The notes: a model not told the origin generated them from the letters alone. Shown: positions 31,582 to 42,877, counted from the stretch's first letter. The stretch: DNA of 64,000 bases from Pseudodesulfovibrio indicus (GCF_001563225.1 NZ_CP014206.1:2790001-2854000); one strand, 5' to 3'. Translations and numbers: made by a program.

Positions 31582-34500
31582 TTAGGTTGCCAGCTCGGTG
31601 AGCTTGTCGGCCTTGCGAATGTTCACGCAGCAGGCCTTGAACTCGGGAATGGTGGTGTTCGGATCGCCGACCGAAGGCGTGAGCCTGTTGGTGGCGTCAC
31701 CAGAGCCGGGCGTCGTCCAGCCGAAGCAGAACGGCATGCCTATTTCGTGAATGATGCGTCCATGCACCTTGAGCGGCCGCATGCGAATCGTGACCATGGC
31801 AATGGCCTCGACCCTGCCGCGGATGGATTCGACGATGACGCCGTCGCCATTGTTGATGCCCTTCTCCTGGGCCAGTTCCGGGCTCATCTCGACATACAGC
31901 TGAGGCTCGGCCTCGAGCAGGTTCGGGATGTTGCGGGTCTCGCCGCCGCCGCACCAGTGTTCCGTCAGGCTGTAGGTGGTCAGCACGATCGGGTAGTTCG
32001 GGTCCGCGGGCTTGGCCAGCTTGTCCATTTCGGAGGAGACGAACTTGTACACCGGGCTGTTCAGCTGCTTGGAGAACTTGTTCGAATCCACCGGGGTCTC
32101 GACCGGCTCGTAGTGCTCGGAGAACGGCCCGTCCGCTCGGCCGGGGCCGAATATCTGGCCGAAGCCGAACTTGGACATGATGAACGGGTACTTGCCCTTG
32201 CCGGTGGCCATGGGAGGCCAGCCGCCGTCGGGCACGTCGCCCACCCACTTGCCGTCCTTCCACTCGATGACGGCCTTGGCCGGGTTGTACGGCTTGCCGT
32301 TGAGGTCCACGGAGGCGCGGTTGTAGAGGATGCGGCGGTTGACCGGCCAGCACCAGGCCCAGTTCGGGAACAGGCCGATGTTGGCCTGCATTTCGGTCTG
32401 GTCGGTGCTGCGGCGCAGCGCCTTGTTGCCGTCTTCCTCGGTGACGCTGCCCGCGTAGAGCCAGTTGAGGCTGGAGGTGGAGCCGTCATCCTTCAGGGCG
32501 GTGAACGACGGGACCTGCTGCCCCTTCTTGTACAGCTTGTCGCCAACCTTGGTGTCCACGGTGAAGCGGCCGTTGATCCGGGCGCACAGGTCCTTGGGAT
32601 CGTAGGTCTCGGGGTAGTCGAGCCAGGTCACGGCCTCGGGCAGCGTGCCGCCCTCCTTCTCGTACAGTTTCTTCAGGCGGGACATGATTCCGCAAAACAT
32701 GTCGCCGAAGGGCTTGGACTCGAAGGCGGGCTTGACGACCTGATGGTGCCAGAGCAGCCAGCGGCCGGAGTTGGTGACCGAGCCGTCCTTTTCCAGACGG
32801 TGGGCGGACGGCAGCAGGAACACCTCGGTCTTGACCTTTTTGGGGTCAACGCCCGGGCGGTGCCAGTTGTCCGTGGTCTCGGAATGGTGCAGTTCGGAGG
32901 TGATCAGCCAATCCAGGTTGTCCAGGGCCTTGCGGACCTTGTTGGAGTTGGGCACCGAGTTCATCGGGTTCAGGCCGATGATGATGCCGCCCCGGATCTT
33001 GCCCTGGAACATGCGGTCGAAGAGGAACAGGTAGGAATAGTCCTCGCCCTTCTCGATCTTCGGGAGCAGTTCGTAGCAGAAGCCGTTTTCCTTGGTGGCG
33101 TGCTCGCCGTACCAGGCCTTGAGCAGGCTGGCGAAGTACTTGGGCTTGTGCTGCCACCAGTTGGCGGACTGCGGGTCGTTGGATACCGGGGTGTTGCCCT
33201 TGACGTAATCGTCGTAGGTCTGCCAGCCGTTGTGCGGCATGGCCATGTAGCCCGGGATGATGTGGTACAGCAGGGTGTGGTCGGTGGAACCCTGGACGTT
33301 GGGCTCGCCGCGCAGGGCGTTGATGCCGCCGCCCGCAACGCCGATGTTGCCGAGCAACAGCTGGATGATGCCTGCGGAGCGGATGTTCTGCACGCCGACG
33401 GTGTGCTGGGTCCAGCCCAGAGCGTACATCACCGTGCCCGCCTTGTCCGGACGACCGGTGGCGGCGAAGGCCTCGTACACCTTGAGCAGGTTTTCCTTGG
33501 ACACGCCGGTGGTGGTCGAAACCGTATCCAGGTCGTAGCGGGAGTAGTGCTTCCTGAGGAGCTGGAACACGCAACGGGGGTTCTTCAGGCTGGCGTCGCG
33601 CTTGGGCACGCCGTTCTCATCCATCTCGAAGCCCCACTTGGACTTGTCGTAGGTGCGGGTCTTGGGATCGTAGCCGGTGAAGATACCGTCCTTGAATCCG
33701 TAGTCCTTGCCCACGATGAGCGCGGCGTTGGTGTAGTTGGCCACGTACTCCTTGAAGTACTTCTCATTGTCCACAATGTACTTGATCATGCCGCCCAGGA
33801 AAGCGATGTCCGTACCGGACCGCAGGGGGACATGGAAATCCGACCGGGCCGACGTGCGGGAGAACTTGGGATCCACGTGCATGACGGTGGCGCCCTTGTC
33901 CTTGGCCTGCAATACCCACTTGAAGGAAATCGGATGATGTTCGGCAGCATTGCTGCCCATTATGAGGATGGAATCGGCATTCTTGATGTCGATCCAGTGG
34001 TTGGTCATCGCACCGCGTCCGAACGACTCTCCCAGAGCCGCAACAGTCGCGCTGTGTCAGATCCTTGCCTGGTGGTCCATGTGGACGACGCCCAGGCCGC
34101 GCATCGCCTGATGGGCGATGGCGCATTCTTCGTTGCCCGCGTGGGAGGTGCCCAGCAGGAACATGGATTCGAGACGGTTGACGGTGTCGCCCTTCTCGTT
34201 CTTGAGGATGAGGTCCTTGTCGCGGGTTTCCTTGATGCGGGCCGCCATGCGGTCGAACATCCAGTCCCAGCTCTTCTCTTCCCACTTGTCGCTGTAGGGC
34301 GCGCGGTACAGGGGCTTTTGCAGCCGGTGGTGGCTGGTGGTCATGGTGAACATGGCCGCACCCTTGGCGCACAGCGAGCCTTCGTTGATGGGGTAGTCCG
34401 GGTCGCCCTCGGTGTTCACGAGCTTGCCGTCCTTGACGTAACCGATGATGTGGCAGCTCACCGAGCAGAACGGACAGACGGTCACCACCTCTTTCGCGCC

Positions 34501-34623
34501 GGAAATCTTGATTTCCGCCGCATAGGCCTTGACCGGGGTCAAGCTGACTCCGATCTGCCCGAGGGTGAGACACGCCGCTCCGGAGCCTGCGAGCTTCATG
34601 AAGCTTCGGCGGTCGAGTTTCAT
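31582..34623 (-). CDS. fdhA: Formate dehydrogenase, selenocysteine-containing catalytic subunit
   Basis: 1013 residues with Sec189 encoded by an in-frame TGA at 34057-34059. Reading through gives DHQARI-Sec-HSATVAALGESFGRGAMTNHW, the conserved formate dehydrogenase active site. The N-terminus MKLDRRSFMKL is a twin-arginine signal, followed by a [4Fe-4S] site (C50, C53, C57, C85) and Mo/W-bisPGD binding domains. I start at 34623 because AAGGAGG lies 8 bases upstream and the Tat signal begins there. With FdhB it forms a soluble periplasmic dehydrogenase/CO2 reductase. Mo versus W cannot be read from sequence. Confidence 0.97.
34024..34049 (-). promoter_or_regulatory. Candidate bacterial SECIS hairpin of fdhA
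   Basis: Starting 7 bases after the Sec TGA, CGACT (34049-34045) pairs with AGTCG (34028-34024) across a loop that contains GGCTC. Position and size fit the bacterial SECIS element that recruits SelB. The helix is short and its upper part is imperfect, so the fold needs calculation. Confidence 0.5.
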
Positions 34624-34735
34624 ACCTGTGGCCTCCTTGATCTGTGCCGGAAAAGCCAATGCTTCCCGGCCGTTGCTTGCCTGAACGACATGTCCAAGCA
34701 TCGCAATGCTAACATTAAATTCAATTAATTCAATA

Positions 34736-34749
34736 TGTTATATTTAACA
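34736..34749. promoter_or_regulatory. Palindrome TGTTA-N4-TAACA upstream of fdhA
   Basis: A perfect five-base inverted repeat around TATT sits in AT-rich DNA between fdhA and the ModE-like regulator gene, 113 bases upstream of the fdhA ATG. Its GTTATAT half resembles ModE half-sites. I infer an operator for the adjacent regulator; no binding evidence exists. Confidence 0.35.
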
Positions 34750-34772
34750 CGTTGAAAGACGCCGGAAACAGG

Positions 34773-35165
34773 CTACTCGTAACAGTTCAGATAGAAAGGT
34801 AAGAATTCGTTGCCCTTGGACAGGGCAAAGGCCTCCACTTCGCGGTACCACTGATCATAGCTCCGCGCGAGGACCTTCCCAAAGGGAGTGAGGCGGTATC
34901 CCGCCCTGCGGTTGGAATCCCGCTCAATGAGTTTTTGGCCGATCAGTTCCTCGGTGACCTTGATCTTTCCCCAGGCACCGCGATAGGACATGCCCAGCGC
35001 TTCTGCGGCTCCCTTGAGAGAGCCGTGCTCCTCCACGGACTTGAGCATTTGAAGACGACCGAGGCCGAAGAGCACGCCCTCCTCCGTCTCGAACCACAGG
35101 TGCATCCGCATGGTGGGATTTTCCTTGGTCTTCCTCGCCCTTTCACGGTTCGTATCTTTCAACAT
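34773..35165 (-). CDS. ModE-like winged-helix transcriptional regulator
   Basis: 130 residues, equal to the N-terminal DNA-binding domain of ModE/LysR-type regulators: LGRLQMLKSVEEHGSLKGAAEALGMSYRGAWGKIKVTEELIGQKLIER...GYRLTPFGKVLARSYD. The molybdate-binding (MOP) domain of ModE is absent; the C-terminal ~25 residues end in FLPFYLNCYE. Placed directly upstream of fdhA on the same strand, it is a good candidate for metal- or formate-dependent control of the fdh genes. The ATG has GAGGTG at spacing 5. The signal it senses is unknown. Confidence 0.85.
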   Translation of the reverse strand: MLKDTNRERARKTKENPTMRMHLWFETEEGVLFGLGRLQMLKSVEEHGSLKGAAEALGMSYRGAWGKIKVTEELIGQKLIERDSNRRAGYRLTPFGKVLARSYDQWYREVEAFALSKGNEFLPFYLNCYE

Positions 35166-35633
35166 GATTCACCTCGTCGGGTGCATGATCCGGCAGTCCG
35201 CTCCCCGCTTCCGCCAACGGCATCCGCGTCCGCCCGGGAGTGTCGGAAAGCTCCCCCTATGGCTTATTATGTCTTTTAGAGCATAAAAAAGCTCTATTGG
35301 ACTCCCCTCCTCCGCACAACAACATTACGACTACGCCAAGGTTTGACACCAAACACTCTTCAATAGTCCAAAATCATTGAAATAATACGAGCATCGAAGA
35401 CCGGCCTAAAACCGACGACTGCGTATGTTGTTACAGTTTTGTCTTCTAATTCAATCTGTTGAAATCATCGGAAAATCGCATTCGGGCGTGAAGATAGTAG
35501 TGCCAAACCATTGATAAGATGAAATTCATATCCATTTAGCCGGTCTACTTATAGAAATCCTTACGGTATTACGATTGATTATCTCGATCGCGGCACCGTG
35601 AACTCTCAACTCCCTAAACCGAGGAAGGCGGCA
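35166..35633. other. AT-rich divergent intergenic region
   Basis: These 468 bases between the ModE-like gene and the double-cubane gene are clearly poorer in GC than the flanks and hold no gene I can support. A TAGAGC/GCTCTA hairpin with an A-rich loop lies at 35277-35296. A TTGACA occurs at 35343-35348 without a convincing -10 at normal spacing. The region must contain the promoters of both divergent units and is a likely place for regulator sites. Confidence 0.5.
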
Positions 35634-36911
35634 ATGTCCGAAACCACGCACCACGAAATGTGGGAACGACTGAACCTGGATCTGGAAGCGCACGACGGCC
35701 TGCTCGAAGTGCTCGGCAAATTTTACGGGGACATCTACCTGTCCCAGGACAACAGGCTCAAGGGCATGGAGTACCTGGACTTCGTTTTGAGTGAGGTGCA
35801 CGGCCTGCGGATCAAGGAGCTTCAGGAAGCCAAGGAGGCCGGGCGCAAGGTGGTTGGCACCTTCTGCGTGTTCGTCCCCGAGGAGATCACCCTGGCCGCC
35901 GACGCCATCCACGTCGGGCTGTGCGCGGGCGCCGAGGCGGGCAGCGACCTGGCCGAACAGCTGGTGCCGCGCAACACCTGCGCCCTGATCAAGTCGTTCA
36001 TCGGCTTCAAGATGGCCAAGCTCTGTCCGTACATCGAGTCCACCGACATGATCGTGGGCGAGACCACCTGCGACGGCAAGAAGAAGGCCTATGAGGCGTT
36101 CAACGAGATCGCCCCGACCTACGTCATGGAGGTCCCGCAGACCAAGACCGAATCGGCCCGCGCCCTGTGGCGGTCCGAGGTGGTCCGGTATATCAAGGCC
36201 CTGGAGGAGCTGACCGGCGTGACCATCACCGCCGAAAAGCTCGCCGAGGGCATCCGCATTACCAACGCCAAGCGCAAGGCCCTGCAACGGCTGACCGCCC
36301 TGCGCGCCGCCTCCCCGGCCCCCATCTCCGGCCGCGATTCCCTGCTCATCAACCAGATCAGCTTCTACGACGATCCCGTCCGCTTCACGGCCAAGATCAA
36401 TGAACTCTGCGACGAGCTGCAGGAGCGGATCGGCCAGGGCAAGGGCGTTGCCCCCGCGGACACCCCGCGCCTGCTCCTGTCCGGCTGTCCCATGGCCGTG
36501 CCCAACTGGAAGCTGCCCTTCGTGGTGGAGAGTTCCGGTGCGGTCATCGTGGGCGAGGAATCCTGCATCGGCACCCGCAACTCCCGCGACCTGGTGGACG
36601 AATCCGCCAACACCCTGGAGGGCATGATCGACGCCATCACGGACCGCTACATGAAGATCGACTGCGCCTGCTTCACGCCCAACAACGAGCGGCTGGAGAA
36701 CGTCACCGCCCTGGCCAAGTCGCTGAAGGCCGACGGCGTGATCCACTACAGCCTGCTCTTCTGCCAGCCCTATTCCCACGAATCCCTGAAGGTGGACAAG
36801 GCGCTGCAGAACGCGGGCATCCCCATGCTGTCCATCGAGACGGACTATTCCATGGAGGACGTGGCCCAGCTCAAGACGCGCGTGGAAGCGTTCGTGGAGA
36901 CCCTCGGTTGA
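35634..36911 (+). CDS. Double-cubane-cluster protein (2-hydroxyacyl-CoA dehydratase family)
   Basis: 425 residues of the HgdB/HgdC-dehydratase D family. Cysteines in GTFCVFVPEE, NTCALIKS, GETTCDGKKK, LSGCPMAVP, GEESCIGTR, CACFTPNNE and LLFCQPYSHE are in positions used for iron-sulfur ligation. It stands alone with its activase, without an A/B heterodimer or CoA-transferase. That arrangement matches stand-alone double-cubane proteins, which in Carboxydothermus hold an [8Fe-9S] cluster and reduce small molecules such as acetylene. The natural substrate is unknown. I start at 35634 (GAGGAAGG upstream), not the ATG at 35598. Confidence 0.85.
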   Translation: MSETTHHEMWERLNLDLEAHDGLLEVLGKFYGDIYLSQDNRLKGMEYLDFVLSEVHGLRIKELQEAKEAGRKVVGTFCVFVPEEITLAADAIHVGLCAGAEAGSDLAEQLVPRNTCALIKSFIGFKMAKLCPYIESTDMIVGETTCDGKKKAYEAFNEIAPTYVMEVPQTKTESARALWRSEVVRYIKALEELTGVTITAEKLAEGIRITNAKRKALQRLTALRAASPAPISGRDSLLINQISFYDDPVRFTAKINELCDELQERIGQGKGVAPADTPRLLLSGCPMAVPNWKLPFVVESSGAVIVGEESCIGTRNSRDLVDESANTLEGMIDAITDRYMKIDCACFTPNNERLENVTALAKSLKADGVIHYSLLFCQPYSHESLKVDKALQNAGIPMLSIETDYSMEDVAQLKTRVEAFVETLG

Positions 36912-37684
36912 TCGCCGGACTGGATATCGGGTCCCGCTCCATCGAGCTGGTGATCCTTGAAGACGGCAAGGTGGCCGAAACCCGCAAGGCGCCGACCACC
37001 TTCGATCCCGTCACCCAATGTTTGAGACTGCTGGATGGGTTGCGCCCGGCCTCCTTGGTCGGGACCGGTTACGGGCGCGACCTCATCCAGCGCCTCGACC
37101 TGACCTGCGAATGCTCGGCCATCACCGAGATCAAGGCCCACGCCCTGGGCGCGGCGCACATCTTCCCGGAGGCGCGCACCGTGCTGGACATCGGCGGACA
37201 GGACACCAAGGCCATGTCCCTCACGGGCGGCCGGGTCCTGAAGTTCGAAATGAACGACCGCTGCGCGGCCGGCACGGGCAAATTCCTGGAGTACACCGCC
37301 GGGGTCTTCCAGATCCCGGTGGAGGAGTTCGGGCGCTACGCCCTCAAGGGCCAAAACCCGCCGGAGATCAGCTCCATCTGCACGGTCTTCGCCGAGACCG
37401 AGGCGACCTCGCTCATGGCGCGCGGCGAAAAGCCCGAGGCCATAGCCCTGGGGCTGCACAAGGCCATCGTCAAGCGCACGGTGAACATGCTCAAGCGGGT
37501 CGGGCTGAACTTTCCGGTGGTCTTCACCGGCGGCGTGGCCAACAACCCCTGCGTGCTCAAGCTGCTCGCGGAGGCCATCGGCGGGGAGATAGGGAAGGAG
37601 ATTCTGGTCCCGGAGAACCCGGACCATATGGGTGCGCTCGGCGCGGCCCTGCACCGCCACATGAGCGGGCAGGACCGGGCCTGA
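36908..37684 (+). CDS. ATP-dependent activase/reductase of the double-cubane protein (BadF/HgdC family)
   Basis: 258 residues of the ASKHA ATPase fold: AGLDIGSRSIELVIL (phosphate 1), LDIGGQDTKAM (phosphate 2) and VFTGGVANNPCV (adenosine). The two cysteines in NDRCAAGTGKFLE and SSICTVFAETEATSL bridge one [4Fe-4S] cluster across a homodimer. The family uses ATP hydrolysis to lower the redox potential of the electron it passes to its partner. Its TTG overlaps the partner's TGA, so the two are made in equal amounts. Confidence 0.92.
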   Translation: MIAGLDIGSRSIELVILEDGKVAETRKAPTTFDPVTQCLRLLDGLRPASLVGTGYGRDLIQRLDLTCECSAITEIKAHALGAAHIFPEARTVLDIGGQDTKAMSLTGGRVLKFEMNDRCAAGTGKFLEYTAGVFQIPVEEFGRYALKGQNPPEISSICTVFAETEATSLMARGEKPEAIALGLHKAIVKRTVNMLKRVGLNFPVVFTGGVANNPCVLKLLAEAIGGEIGKEILVPENPDHMGALGAALHRHMSGQDRA

Positions 37685-37691
37685 CAAAAAT

Positions 37692-38264
37692 TTAGAACTG
37701 CGGAACCAGTCGGCGGATGGGCTTGAGGAGCCTGCCCGCACGGCTGGGAGAGGGGCTCGGCACCTCGCTGCAACCGCCCGCGGTCTCAAAGGTGTAGAAC
37801 AGGTCGTGATCGACCGCGCGGGCCACGCCGAGCAGCTGCTTCATGTCCTTGCGGCGGCAGACCACGAACTGGACCGTGACCGGCCCCTGGGACCCCTCGC
37901 CCGCCACGGTGGTCAGCATGAACCCGGCCTGGCGCACGGCCTCGGCGATGTCGCCGCCCCTGCCCGCGCTGATGATGCGCACCACCACGTTGCCCAGGGC
38001 GAGCTTCTTCTCGGCCAGGATGCCGACCACGTTGCCCGCAGCGAAGCCAACGGCGTAGAACACGCCGAGCGCGGGCTCCTCGCCGACCTTCATGAGCACC
38101 GTGGACGTGCCGAACACCCACAGGGACATTTCCAGGCAACCAAGGTAAAAAGCCGCCCGGGACTCGCCGAGCACGGTGACCATGGTACGGATGGTTCCGA
38201 TGGTCAGAACCAGCATTTCCGCCAGGAAGACAACGATACCGAGAAACAGGACATCCAAAGTCAT
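37692..38264 (-). CDS. DUF2179/UPF0316-type membrane protein
   Basis: 190 residues: three membrane helices in the first ~85 residues (LFLGIVVFLAEMLVLTIGTIRTMV, YLGCLEMSLWVFGTSTVL, VFYAVGFAAGNVVGIL), then a soluble DUF2179-like alpha/beta domain (VVRIISAGRGGDIAEAVRQAGFMLTTVAGEGSQGPVTVQFVVCRRKDMKQLL). Relatives are found in many bacteria, including YebE/YitT-type proteins, with no known function. It converges with the activase gene 7 bases away. About 35 extra residues at the C-terminus are Pro/Ser rich. Confidence 0.8.
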   Translation of the reverse strand: MTLDVLFLGIVVFLAEMLVLTIGTIRTMVTVLGESRAAFYLGCLEMSLWVFGTSTVLMKVGEEPALGVFYAVGFAAGNVVGILAEKKLALGNVVVRIISAGRGGDIAEAVRQAGFMLTTVAGEGSQGPVTVQFVVCRRKDMKQLLGVARAVDHDLFYTFETAGGCSEVPSPSPSRAGRLLKPIRRLVPQF

Positions 38265-38418
38265 TGCAGACCCTCATTGTTGATTTTGGAGAGGGTCGTC
38301 TATAGTCTCTTGATCGTCCGGTCAAGGGGTATCGGGTGACAAATCGCGGAATTTTTCCCCGCCCATTTTCCCCCTTTCCAAGGCCAAAAAAATCTCCTTG
38401 GATTGCAGAGTGATGGAC

Positions 38419-38453
38419 AAAACAAAAGGCCGACCCCATCAGGGGCCGGCCTT
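38419..38453 (-). terminator. Intrinsic terminator after ilvC
   Basis: On the minus strand AAGGCCGGCCCC pairs with GGGGTCGGCCTT (one mismatch, loop TGAT) and is followed by TTGTTTTG. It starts about 23 bases after the ilvC stop and ends the ilv operon. Confidence 0.85.
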
Positions 38454-38476
38454 GAACATTTCGTCGCGGACGGGAG

Positions 38477-40079
<1,603 letters not shown>

Positions 40080-40086
40080 GGACCTC

Positions 40087-41778
40087 CTAGACCAACAGCA
40101 TCTCGGTCAGCGACGCTCCGGCCGGGACCATGGGATAGACGTTTTCTTCCTTTTCCACGCGGATGTCCACGATGACCGGCTTGTCCACCTTGAAGGCCTC
40201 GCGCAGGGTCTTTTCCACGTCTTTTTTCTCGGTCACCCGGAAACCGGCGGCACCGTAGGCCTCGGCCAGCTTCACGAAGTCGGGCTGGGCGTCCATGCAG
40301 GTGGCGCAGTAGTTCTTCTCGTAGAACAGCTCCTGCCACTGGCGGACCATGCCGAGATAGCCGTTGTTCAGGATCACGATCTTGACCGGCAGCTTGTTGC
40401 AGACCACGGTCATCATCTCCTGGATGCACATCTGGATGGAGCCGTCGCCCGCGATGTCGATGACCAGCTTGTCCGGGAAGGCGCGCTGGGCGCCCATGGC
40501 CGCCGGGAAGCCGTACCCCATGGTGCCCAGGCCGCCGGAGGTCAGCAGCGTGTTGGGCCGGGTGTACTTGTAGAACTGGGCCGCCCACATCTGGTTCTGG
40601 CCCACCTCGGTGGCGATGATGGCGTCGCCCTTGGTGATCTCGTAAATTTTCTCCACCACGTACTGCGGCTTGATGGACTCGGATTCGTCCCTGTAGGTCA
40701 GGGGATGCTCCTTGGCCCAGCCCTGGACCTTGTCCACCCACTCCTTGTGGTCCTTGGCCCAGTCGAACTCGGCCAGGGTGCCCTCGGTCTCGGTCTTGAG
40801 CGCCGCCAGGGCGGGCTTGCAGTCCGCCACCAGCGGGACGTGCACCGAGACGTTCTTCTGGATGGAGGTCGGGTCCACGTCGATGTGCACGATGGTCGCG
40901 TTGGGCGCGAAGGTGTCCACCTTGCCGGTGACGCGGTCGTCGAACCGCGCGCCCACTGCCAGGAGCAGGTCGCAGTTGTTCACCGCCATGTTGGCGGCAT
41001 AGGTGCCGTGCATGCCGAGCATGCCCAGGAACAGCTCGTCGTCGCCGGGGAACGCGCCCAGCCCCATGAGGGTGGAGGTCACCGGGATGCGCAGGTTCTG
41101 CGCCAGCCAGGTGAGCTCCTCGTGGGAACCGGAGGTGATCACGCCGCCGCCGTTGTAGATGAGCGGCCGTTTGGCTTTCTTGAGCAGCTTGACCACCTTG
41201 CGGACCTGGCCGATGTGCGGCTTGCTGGTCGGCTTGTAGCTGCGCATGGACACTTCTTCCGGGTACTTGAACTCGGCCACCTGCTGCTGGACGTCCTTGG
41301 GCAGGTCCACCAGGACCGGGCCGGGACGGCCGGTGCGGGCCAGGTAGAAGGCCTGCTTGATGGTCGAAGCCAGGTCCGCGATGTCCTGCACCAGGTAGTT
41401 GTGCTTGGTGCAGGGCCGGGTGATGCCGACGATGTCCACTTCCTGGAAGGCGTCATTGCCGATCAGGGCCCGGGGCACCTGACCGGTGAAAATGACCACC
41501 GGAATGGAGTCGGCATAGGCCGTCGCGATTCCGGTCACGGTATTGGTGGCGCCGGGGCCGGAGGTGACTAGGCATACCCCTACCCGGCCGGTGGCGCGGG
41601 CGTAACCGTCTGCGGCGTGAATTGCGCCCTGCTCGTGACGCACCAGAATGTGCTCCACGGACGACTTGGGTATCTCGTCATAGATGTCGATCACGGCTCC
41701 CCCGGGGAAACCGAACATGACATCAACTCCTTCCATTTCCAGACACTTCAACAGGATCTGGGCCCCGGTCAACTTCAT
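40087..41778 (-). CDS. ilvB: Acetolactate synthase, catalytic large subunit
   Basis: 563-residue ThDP- and FAD-dependent enzyme that condenses pyruvate with pyruvate or 2-oxobutyrate. The catalytic glutamate is in [20 protein letters not shown]/ThDP domains follow, and the Mg-ThDP motif is [32 protein letters not shown]. With citramalate synthase near position 300 the window shows the pyruvate-based isoleucine route. The gene lies 3 bases downstream of the DUF465 gene. Confidence 0.96.
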   Translation of the reverse strand: MKLTGAQILLKCLEMEGVDVMFGFPGGAVIDIYDEIPKSSVEHILVRHEQGAIHAADGYARATGRVGVCLVTSGPGATNTVTGIATAYADSIPVVIFTGQVPRALIGNDAFQEVDIVGITRPCTKHNYLVQDIADLASTIKQAFYLARTGRPGPVLVDLPKDVQQQVAEFKYPEEVSMRSYKPTSKPHIGQVRKVVKLLKKAKRPLIYNGGGVITSGSHEELTWLAQNLRIPVTSTLMGLGAFPGDDELFLGMLGMHGTYAANMAVNNCDLLLAVGARFDDRVTGKVDTFAPNATIVHIDVDPTSIQKNVSVHVPLVADCKPALAALKTETEGTLAEFDWAKDHKEWVDKVQGWAKEHPLTYRDESESIKPQYVVEKIYEITKGDAIIATEVGQNQMWAAQFYKYTRPNTLLTSGGLGTMGYGFPAAMGAQRAFPDKLVIDIAGDGSIQMCIQEMMTVVCNKLPVKIVILNNGYLGMVRQWQELFYEKNYCATCMDAQPDFVKLAEAYGAAGFRVTEKKDVEKTLREAFKVDKPVIVDIRVEKEENVYPMVPAGASLTEMLLV

Positions 41779-41781
41779 TTG

Positions 41782-42009
41782 CTAAGCCTCCTGACGGTAC
41801 TTGTCGAGCAGGCCCAGCAACGTGGTCTTGCCTGCCAGCTTCTTCTTCTTGAGCTCCTTCACTTCCTGCGTCTCGGTGGGCGACAGATAGGACTTGGACT
41901 CGAGCTTATCCAGCATCTTTTCGTACGTGATATGTTGGTCCCACAGAGCCTTGATTTGCGTGTCTTCGGCCCCGTACTTCTCGATGAGTTCAAGGTCATT
42001 GGCTTCCAT
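41782..42009 (-). CDS. DUF465 family small protein
   Basis: 75 residues, highly charged and predicted to be a helical hairpin: LIEKYGAEDTQIKALWDQHITYEKMLDKLESK then LSPTETQEVKELKKKKLAGKTTLLGLLDKY. This is the DUF465 (YdcH-like) pattern; no function is established. The ATG at 42009 has GGAG at spacing 6 and is preferred over an in-frame TTG two codons up. It lies immediately upstream of ilvB and is co-transcribed with it. Confidence 0.85.
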   Translation of the reverse strand: MEANDLELIEKYGAEDTQIKALWDQHITYEKMLDKLESKSYLSPTETQEVKELKKKKLAGKTTLLGLLDKYRQEA

Positions 42010-42030
42010 GTGCAACTCCTTTTTACAAGG

Positions 42031-42327
42031 TTAACGCGGTGAAACGCCTGAAAGAAGACTTCCCCAGTCCGGCTCTCCCGCTGTATTCAAGGTCAGGTGC
42101 TTCCTCCTGTTGGTGTGTCCGGAGGCGATGACGACCTGACTTTTTTTCAATCCCAACAAAGTCGCGATGTAGGCAATGAGGCCCTTGTTGGCCTTGTTGT
42201 CCACCGCCGGGGCCCTCAGGCGGACCTTCAGGCACCCCTGGTATTCGCCCGCGACCTCATTCTTCTTCGCGCCCGGCTGCGCCCATACATCGAGGCCCCA
42301 CCCCGGTTCCTCACGGCTTGCGAACAC
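42031..42327 (-). CDS. DUF167 (YggU-type) protein
   Basis: 98 residues. Pattern of the DUF167 fold: VWAQPGAKKNEVAGEYQGCLKVRLRAPAVDNKANKGLIAYIATLLGLKKSQVVIASGHTNRRKHL. In many bacteria the gene neighbours yggT, as it does here (yggT two genes upstream). Function is unknown. It starts with GTG 25 bases after the DivIVA gene. Confidence 0.87.
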   Translation of the reverse strand: MFASREEPGWGLDVWAQPGAKKNEVAGEYQGCLKVRLRAPAVDNKANKGLIAYIATLLGLKKSQVVIASGHTNRRKHLTLNTAGEPDWGSLLSGVSPR

Positions 42328-42352
42328 TGGACGTGAAATACGCTCCCCCGTC

Positions 42353-42856
42353 CTACTCGACCTTCTTCAGGTACTTGAGCTTGGACTCGATCTCCTCGAC
42401 CTTGTCCCGTTCCGGGTCGCTCCGCTCCAGCATCTCCAGGTGGGCGTTGAGCATCCCCTTGAGCTGGACTTCGAACTGGGTCCGGCTGCGCTTGAGCGAC
42501 TCGATCTCCTCGTGGATCTGGGCCAGCCGGTTGTGCCCCTTGCGGACCGTGTCGTCCGCCTTGGCGCGGGCCTCGTCCAGGATCAGCTGGGCCTCGCGGG
42601 AGGCCGCGACCTTGAGGTCGTCCACCATCTTCTGGGTGGACATCAGGGTATCGCGCAGGGTCTCGTCGCGCTGACGATACTCCTTGAGCGCGGCTTCCAG
42701 CCTCTTGATCTTCTTGCGCATCTCCTTGTGTGCGTCGGCTGCGTCGCCGAGGACTTCGGCCAGTTCAAGCATGAACTGGTCCACCTCGGTTCGCGAATAG
42801 CCGAGCACGGACTTGGAAAACTGCTTGTTCAGCAAATCGATCTTGGAAACCGTCAT
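42353..42856 (-). CDS. DivIVA-domain coiled-coil protein
   Basis: 167 residues. The first ~60 match the DivIVA membrane-curvature domain (VSKIDLLNKQFSKSVLGYSRTEVDQFMLELAEVLG), followed by a long coiled coil of Glu/Lys/Arg heptads. In Gram-positive bacteria DivIVA marks poles and septa; deltaproteobacterial members are less studied. With yggT and DUF167 it forms the conserved yggT-divIVA-yggU neighbourhood. The role here may be envelope or division related; this is inference. Confidence 0.85.
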   Translation of the reverse strand: MTVSKIDLLNKQFSKSVLGYSRTEVDQFMLELAEVLGDAADAHKEMRKKIKRLEAALKEYRQRDETLRDTLMSTQKMVDDLKVAASREAQLILDEARAKADDTVRKGHNRLAQIHEEIESLKRSRTQFEVQLKGMLNAHLEMLERSDPERDKVEEIESKLKYLKKVE

Positions 42857-42877
42857 CGCGCTCCTCCTGAAGGTTGA

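Noticed and set aside
34057-34059. Premature stop in fdhA as evidence of a pseudogene
   Set aside because: The TGA is at the catalytic selenocysteine position, flanked by perfectly conserved sequence and a downstream hairpin.
31747-34728. An open plus-strand frame of 993 codons over fdhA
   Set aside because: Antisense to the formate dehydrogenase gene, composition-driven, with no motif or start signal.
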